Shown: positions 20,117 through 29,700 of the stretch, one piece after another | Numbering within the stretch: position 1 is the first letter of the stretch | Layout of the letters: every line of letters starts with the position of its first letter | Assembly (NCBI RefSeq): GCF_020171115.1 | Contig: NC_058091.1 | Coordinates: forward strand, 243,902,001 to 243,966,000 | Direction: 5' to 3' | Length of the DNA: 64,000 nucleotides | Source: Neogale vison | Taxonomy: Eukaryota > Chordata > Mammalia > Carnivora > Mustelidae | Position numbers and translations under genes: made by a program | The notes under the pieces: model-generated | The model's database searches: none | Told to the model about the DNA's origin: nothing | What the model saw: the letters and a program-made list of their open reading frames with translations, nothing else

Positions 20117-20480
20117 GCTGCCGGCCGCGGGAAAAGCAGCGCCCTTCGGGACAACGCGCAGAACAGCACAAAGGAGGAGGTCACGTCGCCCTCAGCTAGC
20201 CAGGCGAAGAGCAGCACTACGAAGGAGCAGCTGCAGCTACATCGGCGGCGGCCATCGAAGAGCGGCCAACGAAAACAGGACGTGCTGGCGCCCGCGGCAA
20301 AGAGAAGGAGAAAGCGGGCGGAAGCTGCTCTCTCCACAGCGCTCCCTCTCGGCTGGAGGCCGCACAGCGCCTGCCGCGCCGAAAGACGCGACCTGGGCGG
20401 GGTTTTCCCTGCGGTGCATGAAATTCTGCGTTTTAGTGCAGTGGAGAAAGGCGCCTCGGCTTTGCGGGCCCTAAGAAGTT
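19790..20480 (-). promoter_or_regulatory. DDX46: DDX46 CpG-island promoter and 5' UTR
   Basis: GC- and CpG-rich block around the DDX46 start codon, contrasting with AT-rich flanks. The ATG is at 20116; 5' UTR and transcription start lie to its right, probably within about 250 bases, though the exact start cannot be read. No TATA box is evident. A CACGTGAC-like element lies near 20180 and a GGCGGCCAT (YY1-like core) near 20245. A plus-strand SINE begins at 20488, at the outer edge of the island. Confidence 0.8.
20100..20116 (-). CDS. DDX46: DDX46 coding exon 1 (MGRES + 2 nt)
   Basis: Only 17 coding nt: ATG at 20116 down to the donor GTGAGG whose GT is at 20099-20098. The 5' UTR lies above 20116 inside the CpG island. 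The split codon CG|C (Arg6) is completed by exon 2. Confidence 0.93.
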
Positions 20481-20487
20481 CTTTCTT

Positions 20488-20690
20488 CGGCGCCTGGGGG
20501 GCTCGGTTGGTTAAGCGTCTGCCTTCAGCTCAGGTCATGATGCCAGGGTCCTGGAATCAAGCCCTGCAGGGAGCTTGCTTCTCCCTCTCCCCAACCTCCT
20601 GCATATGTGTTCCCTCTTTTGCTGTGTCTCTGTCAAATAAATAAAATACTTTTTAAAAATTATAAAAAAAAAAAAAAAAAAAGAAGAAGA
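20488..20690 (+). mobile_element. CAN-SINE, plus, at the edge of the DDX46 CpG island
   Basis: GGCGCCTGGGGGGCTCGGTT head. A-tail with (AAG)n; imperfect flank AAGAAGTTCTTTC / AAGAAGGTCTTTC. Begins about 370 bp upstream of the DDX46 ATG. Confidence 0.95.
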
Positions 20691-20899
20691 AGAAGGTCTT
20701 TCCTGCAAGGGACATTGAGGCACCATATGCATTCCCACCCCTTAACCTGAGCTCAGTGATGCTACCAACATCATTCACTCTCATTCCTTTATATGTATAT
20801 GTGTGGGGCATGTCTTACATTCCAGGAGCTTACAAGTTAGTGGGGTATATAGACATAAGTAAAAACACAAGCAAGTGTAATACAAAAGAGATTACAGCA

Positions 20900-21010
20900 T
20901 AGGAGAGGAGTTCAGAAAGGTTCCCTGAGCATGTGACCTTTGAGGTGAGATGTGAAGACTGAGTAGGAGTTAAGAGGGTGGAGAAAAGGAAAAGCTAAAA
21001 ATATATTCCT
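20900..21010 (-). mobile_element. L2-like remnant, antisense (tentative)
   Basis: GACCTTTGAGGTGAGATGTG AAGACTGAGTAGGAGTTAAG corresponds to the antisense L2 3' end. Confidence 0.65.
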
Positions 21011-21084
21011 AAGATTATAGTGTTTCTCAACATGGCATAAGCTTGGACACTGTAAAAAAAAAAAAAAAAAAAAACCATGATAGG

Positions 21085-21272
21085 AGGGTGCCTGGGTGGC
21101 TCAGTCGGTTAAGTGTCTGCCTTTGGCTCAGATCATGATCCGAGGATCCTAGGATTGAATCCAACCCAGGTCCGGCTCTCCCCTCAGTTGGGAGTCAATT
21201 TCTCCCTCTGACCCTCCTCCCTCTTTCTCTCTCTCTCTCTCAAATAAAGGTTTTATGTGTTTAAAAAAAAAA
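21085..21272 (+). mobile_element. CAN-SINE, full length, plus
   Basis: AGGGTGCCTGGGTGGCTCAG head. Its tail (GGTTTTATGTGTTTAAAAA) abuts a minus element, so the two meet tail to tail. Confidence 0.93.
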
Positions 21273-21273
21273 A

Positions 21274-21440
21274 AATTTTATGTGTTTATCTGTGGGAGAG
21301 TGAGAAAGGAGAGGGAGGAGGGTCAGAGGAGCAGCAGACACCCAGTTGAACAGGGAACCCCATGTGGGACTGGATGCCAGGACTCCAGGATCATGACCCC
21401 AGTGAAGGCAGTCACTTAACCAACTAGCCACCCAGGACCC
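21274..21440 (-). mobile_element. CAN-SINE, minus
   Basis: TTTTATGTGTTTATCTGTGG start, ends TAGCCACCCAGGACCC. Forms an inverted pair with 21085-21272. Confidence 0.9.
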
Positions 21441-21480
21441 AAAAAATAAAGTCTTAAAAAAAATTAAAAATACATGATGG

Positions 21481-21655
21481 GGTGCCTGGGTGGCTCAGAT
21501 GGTTAAGCATCTGCCTCAGGCTCAGGTCAAGATCCCAGGGTCCTGGAATCCAGTCCCTGCTCAGCTGGGAGCCTGCTTCTCCCTCTCCCACCCCCCTTGC
21601 TTGTGCCTTCTCTGCCAAATAAATAAAATCTCTCTCTCTCTCTCTTTCTCTCACT

Positions 21656-21687
<32 letters not shown>
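21481..21687 (+). mobile_element. CAN-SINE, plus, with (TC)n(TACA)n(CA)n tail
   Basis: Duplication ATACATGATGGG at 21470-21481 and 21688-21699 encloses both the SINE and its 3' microsatellite. Confidence 0.95.

Positions 21688-21688
<1 letters not shown>
21630..21688 (+). repeat. Compound microsatellite (TC)n-(TACA)n-(CA)n
   Basis: Occupies the position of the SINE's A-rich tail, inside its target duplication. Confidence 0.9.
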
Positions 21689-21689
<1 letters not shown>

Positions 21690-21696
21690 ACATGAT

Positions 21697-21806
21697 GGGA
21701 TATCTGGCTGGCTCAGTCTATAGAACATGCAGTTCTTGATCTTGGGGTTGTGAGTTCAAGTCCCAGGTCAGGTGTAGAGATTACGTAAAAATGAAATCTT
21801 AAAAAA
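21697..21806 (+). mobile_element. Short-type CAN-SINE, plus
   Basis: GATATCTGGCTGGCTCAGTC, TTCTTGATCTTGGGGTTGTG, AGAGATTACGTAAAAATGAA. Confidence 0.92.
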
Positions 21807-22049
21807 TATACATAAATGGATCTATGTGTTCTATACTGATATTCTGATTTACTTGGTCTGGAGTGCTTCCTGTGCACTGGGAATTTTTAAGCTTCTTGGG
21901 CAATTTTGAAATTATACTTAAGGTGAGAATGATTCACCTAGGAGAACACACTGAATTGTTAAGTATTGTTTTGACACAAAGCTATAATGAAGACAGAAGC
22001 TCTCATAGTTAACATTTGTCTGTACTATTTTACATTCTTCTACCTAAGA

Positions 22050-22195
22050 AAGAAAAGTTCCAGATTGTGATTGTGGTGGTTGATGCATTTATGTATACAT
22101 TCTGGATGTACACATTTATCAAAACTCAATGAACTGTAAACTTTAGATTGGCACATTTTACTGCATATAAATTTGACCTCAAAACACTTGATTAA
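22050..22195 (+). mobile_element. L1 3' UTR fragment, sense
   Basis: CACATTTATCAAAACTCAAT GAACTGTAAACTTTAGATTG and TACTGCATATAAATTTGACC are typical of the L1 3' UTR. Confidence 0.7.
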
Positions 22196-22209
22196 AAAAA
22201 GAAGAAACC

Positions 22210-22425
22210 GGGGCGCCTGGGTGGCTCAGTGGGTTACAGCCTCTGCCTTCAGCTCGGGTCATGATCCCAGAGTCCTGGGATCGAGCCCCACATCGGGCTC
22301 TCTGCTCCGGGGAGAGTCTGTTTCCTCCTCTCTCTCTCTCTGCCTGCCTCTCTGCCTACTTGTGATCTCTCTCTGTCAAATAAATAAATAAAATCTTTAA
22401 AAAAAGAAGAAGAAGAAGAAGAAGA
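22210..22425 (+). mobile_element. CAN-SINE, full length, plus, (GAA)n tail
   Basis: GGGGCGCCTGGGTGGCTCAG head; tail followed by six GAA units. Flank AGAAGAAACC / AGAAGAAACC. Confidence 0.95.
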
Positions 22426-22479
22426 AACCTAGTTATGACTCCATGACAAACTTTTGCTCTTCCTCTGTGCCTTCCTGTC

Positions 22480-22936
22480 CATTGGTGACAACAGTACAGT
22501 CTGTCCCCAGGGTAAAAGAGGCCTGGGCTGATACCTGACAGAATGGACAGGAAGTATCAGTCATTCTACATCACTTCTATGTGGACTAAAGGTAACAAGT
22601 ATTGGTTTCAATCTAAGAGAAATAGGAAACCACTAGTGACTTAAACATGGAGACACTGAGAAGTGGTCAGATTCTGGATATATTCCACAGGTAGCTCTCC
22701 AAACACTAAGTTAGATGTGAACTGTCGTCATTATGCCTCCCAACAGGCTTTAAACAGAGCTGCTGTGGGGGTGTGGTGATCTTGTGGAGAAGAGCATGGA
22801 AGCAGGAAATTTGATAGGGGATGTAGAGAAAATCAGTAGATCTGGTGTAGTGATGTGATGTTTGAGCTGCCTACTAGATATCCAGGAGATAATGGCCATA
22901 TAGGAGACACATGAATCTGGGGTTCAAGGGAGAAAT
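22480..22936 (-). mobile_element. L2-like remnant, antisense (tentative)
   Basis: GGTCAGATTCTGGATATATT, TGATGTTTGAGCTGCCTACT AGATATCCAGGAGATAATGG resemble antisense L2. Confidence 0.55.
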
Positions 22937-22950
22937 AGAACTTGTCTGAG

Positions 22951-23091
22951 GGGGCTTGGGTCATGATCCCAGGATGCTGGGATTGAGTCAGGTTCCCTCT
23001 TTGTGGGGAGCCTACTTTTCCCTCTCTTCCTCATTCATGCTCTCTCTCACTCTGTCAAATAAAAAAATAAAATCTTTAAAAAAAAAAAAAA
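22951..23091 (+). mobile_element. CAN-SINE, plus, head-deleted but with intact duplications
   Basis: Perfect 14-bp AGAACTTGTCTGAG at 22937-22950 and 23092-23105. The element begins GGGGCTTGGGTCATGATCCC, lacking most of the tRNA-like head. Confidence 0.95.
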
Positions 23092-23233
23092 AGAACTTGT
23101 CTGAGAGGGGTCAAAAACATTTTATGGAATGTTTAAGAACGCAGTATTTGAAGTCATGAAATTGGATGAGGCCAAGCAAAACTTAATGTTACAGCAGGAA
23201 CAGATTTTTTTAAATCCCGTACTTGAATTTCTT

Positions 23234-23439
23234 TTCTTTTCTTTTTTTTTTTTTTAAATATTTAATTTATTTATTTGACAGAGAGAAATCACAAGTAGAT
23301 GGAGAGGCAGGCAGAGAGAGAGGAGGAAGCAGGCTCCCTGCTGAGCAGAGAGCCCGATGCGGGACTCGATCCCAGGACTCTGAGATCATGACCTGAGCCG
23401 AAGGCAGCGGCTTAACCCACTGAGCCACCCAGGCGCCCC
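23234..23439 (-). mobile_element. CAN-SINE, full length, minus
   Basis: Perfect 16-bp CGTACTTGAATTTCTT at 23218-23233 and 23440-23455. Confidence 0.97.
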
Positions 23440-23606
23440 CGTACTTGAATTTCTTGATTTCAATTGAGAAAATGGAGACTCTGGAAACAAATACAAACTT
23501 AATCCTAGGTCACTAATCTTTTCGGAATCTAAACCGGAACCAGAACCCATGCATCTGATAGCCAGGCCAGAGCTGTTTTCAAGATGTTCATTTCTAACTC
23601 CCACTT

Positions 23607-23808
23607 AAAAAAAAAAAAAAAAAGATTTGCGAGAGAGAGACAGTGAGAGAGCAGAGGGAGGAGCAAAAGGAGGAGGGAGACTCTCAAGCAGACTCCCCCA
23701 CTGAGCATGGAACCCTACCTGGAGCTGGATCTCATAACCTTGAGATCATGACCAGAGTAGAAAACAAAGAGTCAGATACTTAACCAACTGAGCCACCCAG
23801 GTGCCCCC
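23607..23808 (-). mobile_element. CAN-SINE, minus
   Basis: A-run, then AAGATTTGCGAGAGAGAGAC, ending GAGCCACCCAGGTGCCCC. Diverged, lacks a poly(T) start. Confidence 0.9.
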
Positions 23809-24419
23809 TAGAACTACTTCCCTTTAAGAGAACACATTCATGTGACAATCCTGAAAGGCTTTTTATCTTCACAACAAGTTTATGTAAAATTTGGAGCAAT
23901 TCTATGTCCCAGAAAAACTGTTTTTAACGATTAGGGCAGATAAAAGAAGTAATTATAGTCCAGTATGTCTCCGACACATCACTTTTAACAAAATGCCCTG
24001 ACTTCCAAAGCAGATTTTGATTCTAATTAACCCAGTTCCCTCTCATAACCCTCTTGCTGTTTTTAGTACCAATGGTGATACATGCACATCCATTTATACA
24101 ACTAATCAGCCTAAAAAGCTACTAGTCAAAGATGTCACTTTTCAGTCTAGTTTTAACCCATGAATATTTCAAGTCCTTGAAATTTCTAAGTAAAAGTTTA
24201 TTCCCCAAACTGAGAAACTCCCATTTCTGTGCATTATTATTAAACATACTTTAATTATTAGAAAGATGCCAATTGGCTAAATTTTAAAAAAAGGCGGCAC
24301 CAAGAGACACAGATATATTATAGCTATCTCTTCTGACAAGATTCGATACAACTATTAAGGCTTCCCATGTGTCAACTGGCTAAATGAGGCCTTTTTGTTC
24401 TTTTTAAAGAAACAAAAGG

Positions 24420-24640
24420 AGGGGCACCTGGGTGACTCAGTGGGTTAAGCCTCTGCCTTCAGCTCAGGTCATGATCTCAGGGTTCTGGGATTGAGTCCCG
24501 CATCCGGCTGCCAGCACAGCGCGGAGCCTGCTCCTCCCCCGCCCCCGTACCCTCCCCCCTCCCGCCCCGCCCGCCTCTCTGTCTGCTTGTGATCTCTTTC
24601 GGTTGAATAAATAAAGAAAAATCTTGGAAAAAAAAAGAAC
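24420..24640 (+). mobile_element. CAN-SINE, plus, unusually C-rich middle
   Basis: GAGGGGCACCTGGGTGACTC head. The pyrimidine middle (24530-24580) is almost all C instead of CT. Confidence 0.94.
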
Positions 24641-24910
24641 AAAAAAAAGAAAGAAATGAAAAGAAAAAAGAGAAGAAACAAAAGAAATAAATATGTGCAA
24701 CAGAAGACCACTAGTGTCCTCCCAGGAATTGAGAAGGGAAATGACATTCAAGGGTGCTTTCTAATCCTCTAGATACTAGATTCATTAGGGAGTCAGGACA
24801 ATCCCTAAATGTGTATTTATCATCTTACCTAAGTCAGAGGAATACACTTAATTGTACTTATTCTCTATTATTGCGGTTCAAAGTAAAATAACAAAAATAA
24901 AGACTTTGGG

Positions 24911-25090
24911 GGCACCTGGGTGGCTCAGTGGCTTAAGTGTCTGCCTTCAGCTCAAGTCATCATCCCAGGGTCCTGGGATGGAGGCCCCTATCGCGCTCCC
25001 TGCTCAGCATGAAGTCTGCATCTCATTCTCCCTCTGCTGCTCCCCCTGCTTGTGCTCTGCCAAATACATAAAATATAAAAATAAATAAAT
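24911..25090 (+). mobile_element. CAN-SINE, full length, plus
   Basis: Perfect 16-bp AAATAAAGACTTTGGG at 24895-24910 and 25091-25106. Confidence 0.97.
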
Positions 25091-25360
25091 AAATAAAGAC
25101 TTTGGGAGTAACTAAAAGAAGGTATATATATTTATAATTTCACAAGGATTAATCAAATAGTTTATACAAAAATCTTTAAGGAAATTTAATATTAAGCAAT
25201 ATGATGTTTAATGTTTTATAACCTTCCAAATATGATAGTGTTACCAAGTTGTTTAAAAGGGTATTTATGATACTAGGTTGCATACCCCAGTGAATTTTCA
25301 AATCCCAATTCTATATGTACTAATCATGCTGTTCTCGTTTGCTTAAATACCTTACTTCTA

Positions 25361-25478
25361 GGGGCACCTGGCTGGCTCAGAAGGAGGAACACGCAACTCT
25401 TGATCTTGGGGTCATGAGTTCCAGTCCCACGGTGGGTGGGGGGGGTGTTCACGATTACTTTTAAAAAAAACCTTTAAA
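25361..25478 (+). mobile_element. Short-type CAN-SINE, plus
   Basis: GGGGCACCTGGCTGGCTCAG, CTTGATCTTGGGGTCATGAG, a G-run, then CACGATTACTTTTAAAAAAA. Confidence 0.92.
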
Positions 25479-25487
25479 AAGTAAAAT

Positions 25488-25650
25488 GGGGCACCTGGGT
25501 AGCTTAGCCATTGCGTCTGCCTTCGGCTCAGGTCAGGATCCCAGGGTCAGCAGGAAGCCTGTTTCTCCCTCTCCTACTCCCCGTTTGTGTTCCCTCTCTA
25601 GTTGTGTCTCTGTCACATAAATAAATAAAATCTTAAAAATTTTTTTTAAA
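25488..25650 (+). mobile_element. CAN-SINE, plus, internal deletion
   Basis: GGGGCACCTGGGTAGCTTAG head. Sequence between CCCAGGGTC and AGCAGGAAGCC is missing. Confidence 0.92.
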
Positions 25651-25746
25651 AGTAAATAATAAAAATAAATTAAAAACCTTACTACTAGAAATTGAAAACT
25701 CAAAAGTGAAAATTCCCAACGAGTTTGGTAATAAAAAAATTTTTAT

Positions 25747-25932
25747 AGGGGCACCTGGGTGGCTCAGTCAGTTAAGTGTCTGCCTTCAGCTCAGGTTATG
25801 ATCTCAGGGTCCTGGGATTGAGCCCCGTATCAGGCTCAGCAGGGAACTCAGTGTGCTTCTCCTGTGCCTGCTGCTCCCCTTGCTTGTGCTTTCTCTCTCT
25901 CTGTCAAATAAATAAAAAAATATTTTAAAAAA
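25747..25932 (+). mobile_element. CAN-SINE, full length, plus
   Basis: GGGGCACCTGGGTGGCTCAG head; short internal deletion before CAGCAGGGAACTC. Last element before the CAMLG 3' end. Confidence 0.94.
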
Positions 25933-26119
25933 TTTTTTCTAAATAAAAAATTTTTCATAAATAAAAATGAAAATGAATACCTTTATAAATACCTTCTAAT
26001 TTCACACGTATGAATATTAGTAATTGTTTCATTACTCCATATTTGCACTGGAGTATAAATTAAGATACTTGTCAAAATAGCCCTTATAAGTTAGCATGTG
26101 CAGACTTAACATTAGACAG

Positions 26120-26556
26120 TTCAGTTTCTCTCATTTTATTTTTAAGATGGCTCCATTTCTCAGGACAGAGTAACACAAATACAAGTTGCATACAAGTTGC
26201 AGCCCTTGGGGCTGGATGAGACCGTATTCATGTGCTCTCCTAAAAGCAGCAGCTCAGCTCCCAAAAGAGAAATTACAAATCTTAGAAGTTAGAGAAAGGT
26301 GGAGACTAGGGATTCTAATTATACAAGAAAAGTCAATTAATGACAATGGAAGTCTATTCTTCACAACAGTATTAAGACAAACTCAACGCTTTTAAATCAG
26401 GGAAACTGCCATTCCATTCCTAATCAAATGATTTTACAACCCCTATCAAGTACAAGAATTACATAAAGGTGTAAAGCCATCTGCCTCCTTAGAGACACTG
26501 CAGTATTGAAGAGAAGGTGCTTTTTGGTAAGCTTCTCCTGCTGAGTGCTGCAAGCT
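26120..26556 (-). other. CAMLG: CAMLG 3' UTR (probable)
   Basis: SINE-free sequence downstream of the TGA. An AATAAA signal on the minus strand (TTTATT at 26135-26140) gives a 3' UTR of roughly 430 nt. The exact cleavage site is inferred. Confidence 0.6.
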
Positions 26557-26748
26557 TCATGGTACTTCAGAGCCCCAGTAATTAAGGAGTTCATGACAAA
26601 AGATAAAAGTGAAAAAGTAGACACAGAGATCTGTGAAAACTTCGCCCATTTTGCTATAGGTATCCATCGATCGATTTATCACTTCAGCAGGAATTCCAGA
26701 TAATAGAAGGGCAGCTGTTAGTACAGTTGTCTTTATCTTCTTTTCACC
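26557..26748 (-). CDS. CAMLG: CAMLG exon 4 (residues 234-296 and stop)
   Basis: Acceptor TATACAG (26750-26749). Encodes [20 protein letters not shown] through [14 protein letters not shown], then TGA at 26559-26557. Contains the last two hydrophobic stretches. Confidence 0.96.
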   Translation of the reverse strand, partial: GEKKIKTTVLTAALLLSGIPAEVINRSMDTYSKMGEVFTDLCVYFFTFIFCHELLNYWGSEVP

Positions 26749-29700
26749 CTGTATACAGAAAGACTTTGATAAATCTTACAGCTTTCAGAAGACTACTTAA
26801 GCTACACACAAACATTATCAGTGTTGTTATTTTTGCCTGAATCAAACCTGTTAATGAAGTTTCAAAACATCAGTCAGTGATATATCAACATCTACTAAGT
26901 GTATAATATGTAAAGCAGCAAACTGGTAGGCAGTAGGGGAACGACACCAAGTCCTCAAAGTGGAAAAAAAAAAAAGTCTTATCTTGGAAGGAAGGCAAGA
27001 CAAATAACAATTTAAGATATATACAACAGCCAAGACAAAAACAGAAAAAAACACTAATACACGGGACATAAATAACTGTTAAATGAAGTACATGAATAAT
27101 GTATGGCACAGTGGCTCAAAGAAGATAGAAACTTACTCCAGGGTTAGGTGTATAAAGAAAGCCCAGGGAAGGATTTCAAAGGGAAGTAAAATAAAAAACA
27201 GACCTTCAGGAATGACCAAGATTTAGATGGACAAAAATGAGAGGAGAAATCTTATTGGAAGTACATCTTAGACAACAAAAGTAAGAGAAGAGTAATAGCC
27301 ATACTTTAGTTATTTGTGACAGAATCATAGGAACATTCTGTAGAGCTCTAACGGTCATGCAAAGGAATTCACACTTGTTACACTTGTAGTACGATATCAA
27401 TGAACATCTATTTCCTTTTCTTAAGATTTTATTTATTTATTTGACAGAGAGAAAGAGACAGTGGGAGAAGGAACACAAGCAGGGGGAGTATGAGAGGGAG
27501 AAGCATGCTCCCCACTGAGCGGGGAGTCTGATGCGGGGCTCAGCTGGGATCATGACCTGAGCCGAAGGCAGACACTTAACTGACTGAGCCACCCAGGCAC
27601 CCAGAACATGTATTCCCTGATGAAATTTTCTTGGCTAATTTTTAAAGACATTTAAGGCTGAATTTTCATTTACTTAGTCGATTTGGTATCACCAAATCTA
27701 GTCACATGATTAAAAACCTTTGTAAAGATTTTTTTTTTTTGAGAGAGCACGAACAAGGAGAAGAGGCAGAGGGAAAAGCAGACTGTCCGCACAGCAGGGA
27801 GCCCAACACAGGACTCAAACACAGGACCCAGGGATCATGGCCTGAGCCAAAAGCAGCTGAGCCAACCAGGCACCCCCCAAAATTTCTAAATATAAAAAGG
27901 TATTGTTACCCAAGAGAAATCAAAGTCTACACAAAAAGATTCATACAAATTCTCAGCCGCTTTAGACATAATAACCAATAACTGGAAACAACCGTAGACA
28001 GATGTCCCTGGACAGGAGATCAGATAAACAAATGGATACAGTCACACAATGGAATATTTGTCAGAAAAAACAAAGGCGAGGGGGGGGGGAGTCCCAATAT
28101 ACTCAACAACATGGATGAATCTCAAAATTACGGAGACTAAAAGAAGCCTTGTACAAAAAAGTATGTATAGGAATGATCTCACATGTATAAAGGGGCGCCT
28201 GGCTAGCTCAGTCAGTAGAACATGCAATTCTTGATTCTGGGATTGTAAATTCAAGCCCCACAACGGAGACTACTTAATATCTTTTTTGTTTATTTAAAGA
28301 TTTTATATATTTATTTGAGAGAGAGAGATCACAAGTAGGCAGAGAGGCAGGCAGAGAGAGAGGGAGAAGCAGGCTCCCCACTGAGCAGAAAGCCCGATGC
28401 AGGGCTCTATTCCAGGACCCTGGGATCATGATCTGAGCTGAAGGCAGAGGCTTAACCCACCTAAGGGCCACCTAGGTGCCGAGATTACTTAATATCTTAA
28501 AGAAAGAAAAAAGGGACGCCTGGGTGGCTCAGTTGGTTAAGCGGCTGCCTTTGGCTCAGGTCATGATCCCAGGGTCCTGGGATCGAGTCCCACACGGGCT
28601 CCTTGCTTGTGAGGGAGCCTGCTTCTCCCTCTGCCTCTGCCTGCCACTCTGTCTGCCTGTGCTCACGCTCTCTCTCTCTAACAAATAAATAAATTAAATC
28701 TTTAAAAAAAAAAGAAAGAAAGAAAAATAAAAAGAGGTACTGAAACGGGCAAAAACTAATCTACGGTGGGAAAAAGAAAATCAGATCCTCAGTCTGTAGG
28801 GGCTGAAGCTGACTGGAAAGGGGCACGGTGGAACATCCCCACAGTCACGTTCTAAACCTTGAAAACATTTGGGTTTCACAGGGTGAAAAACTCATTAAAT
28901 GGTATACTAAAGACTTGAACATTTCACTGTAAAAAAATTTTACTTTAAAAAAAAGAACCATAAACCACCACTGAATTGTAGTTAATGACATGTAGGCCAA
29001 AATGTGCAGGGGTAAAGTATACTGATGTCTACATCTACAACATACTCTGAAATACATGATAATATAACAAAATGTTAATTATAGAATTTAGGTCATCAGT
29101 GTAAACGGTAGTTCACTGCCAATTCTTTAAACATTTCTGAGTTTAAAAACTGTCCTAAGGCGGGACGCCTGGGTGGCTCAGTGGGTTAAACCTCTGCCTT
29201 CGGCTCAGGTCACGATCCTAGGGTCCTGGGATGGAGCCCCACATCGGGCTCCTTGCTCAGCCGGGAGCCTGTTCCCCCCTTCCCTTCTGCCTGCCTCTCT
29301 GCCTACTTGTGATCTCTCTCTCTCTCTGTCAAATAAATAAATCAAATATTTAAAAAATAATAAAAATAAAAACTGTCATAAGGGGCATCTGGCTGGCTCC
29401 TTTGGTGGAGCATGCAATTCTTGATCTCAGGGTTCTGAGTTCAAGTCCCATGCTGGATGTGGAGATTACTTTAAAAAAAAGTCTTGGAGCACTTGAGTGG
29501 CTCAGTCAGTTGAGCACCTGACTCTTGATTTCAGCTCACATTGTGATCTCATGGTCCTGGGATGGAGTACTCAGTGGGAACGAGCTCTGTGCTCAGTGCG
29601 AAGTCTGATTTGGATTCTCTCCCTCCCTCTACCCTCCCTTCCCTACCCCCTGCACACAAGCTCTCTTTCAAACAAACAAACAAAAATCTTAAAAAATAAA

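Larger units (their letters stand above)
20691..26119. other. DDX46-CAMLG spacer
   Basis: About 5.4 kb between the DDX46 promoter and the CAMLG 3' end. Contains roughly thirteen CAN-SINEs and fragments of L2 and L1. 23820-24400 and 25100-25340 look unique. No gene seen. Confidence 0.6.
27880..29150 (+). mobile_element. L1 3'-end, sense, interrupted by SINEs
   Basis: 27900-28190 (AATAACTGGAAACAACC, TACAGTCACACAATGGAATA, ACATGGATGAATCTCAAAAT) continues at 28740-29100 (ACCTTGAAAACATTTGGGTT, AAATGGTATACTAAAGACTT). Confidence 0.75.

Noticed and set aside
19809..20474. 221-codon plus-strand open frame opposite DDX46 exon 1
   Set aside because: Lies entirely in a CpG island where stop codons are rare. 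It is rich in Arg/Pro/Ala without a domain, and DDX46 exon 1 on the other strand explains the region.
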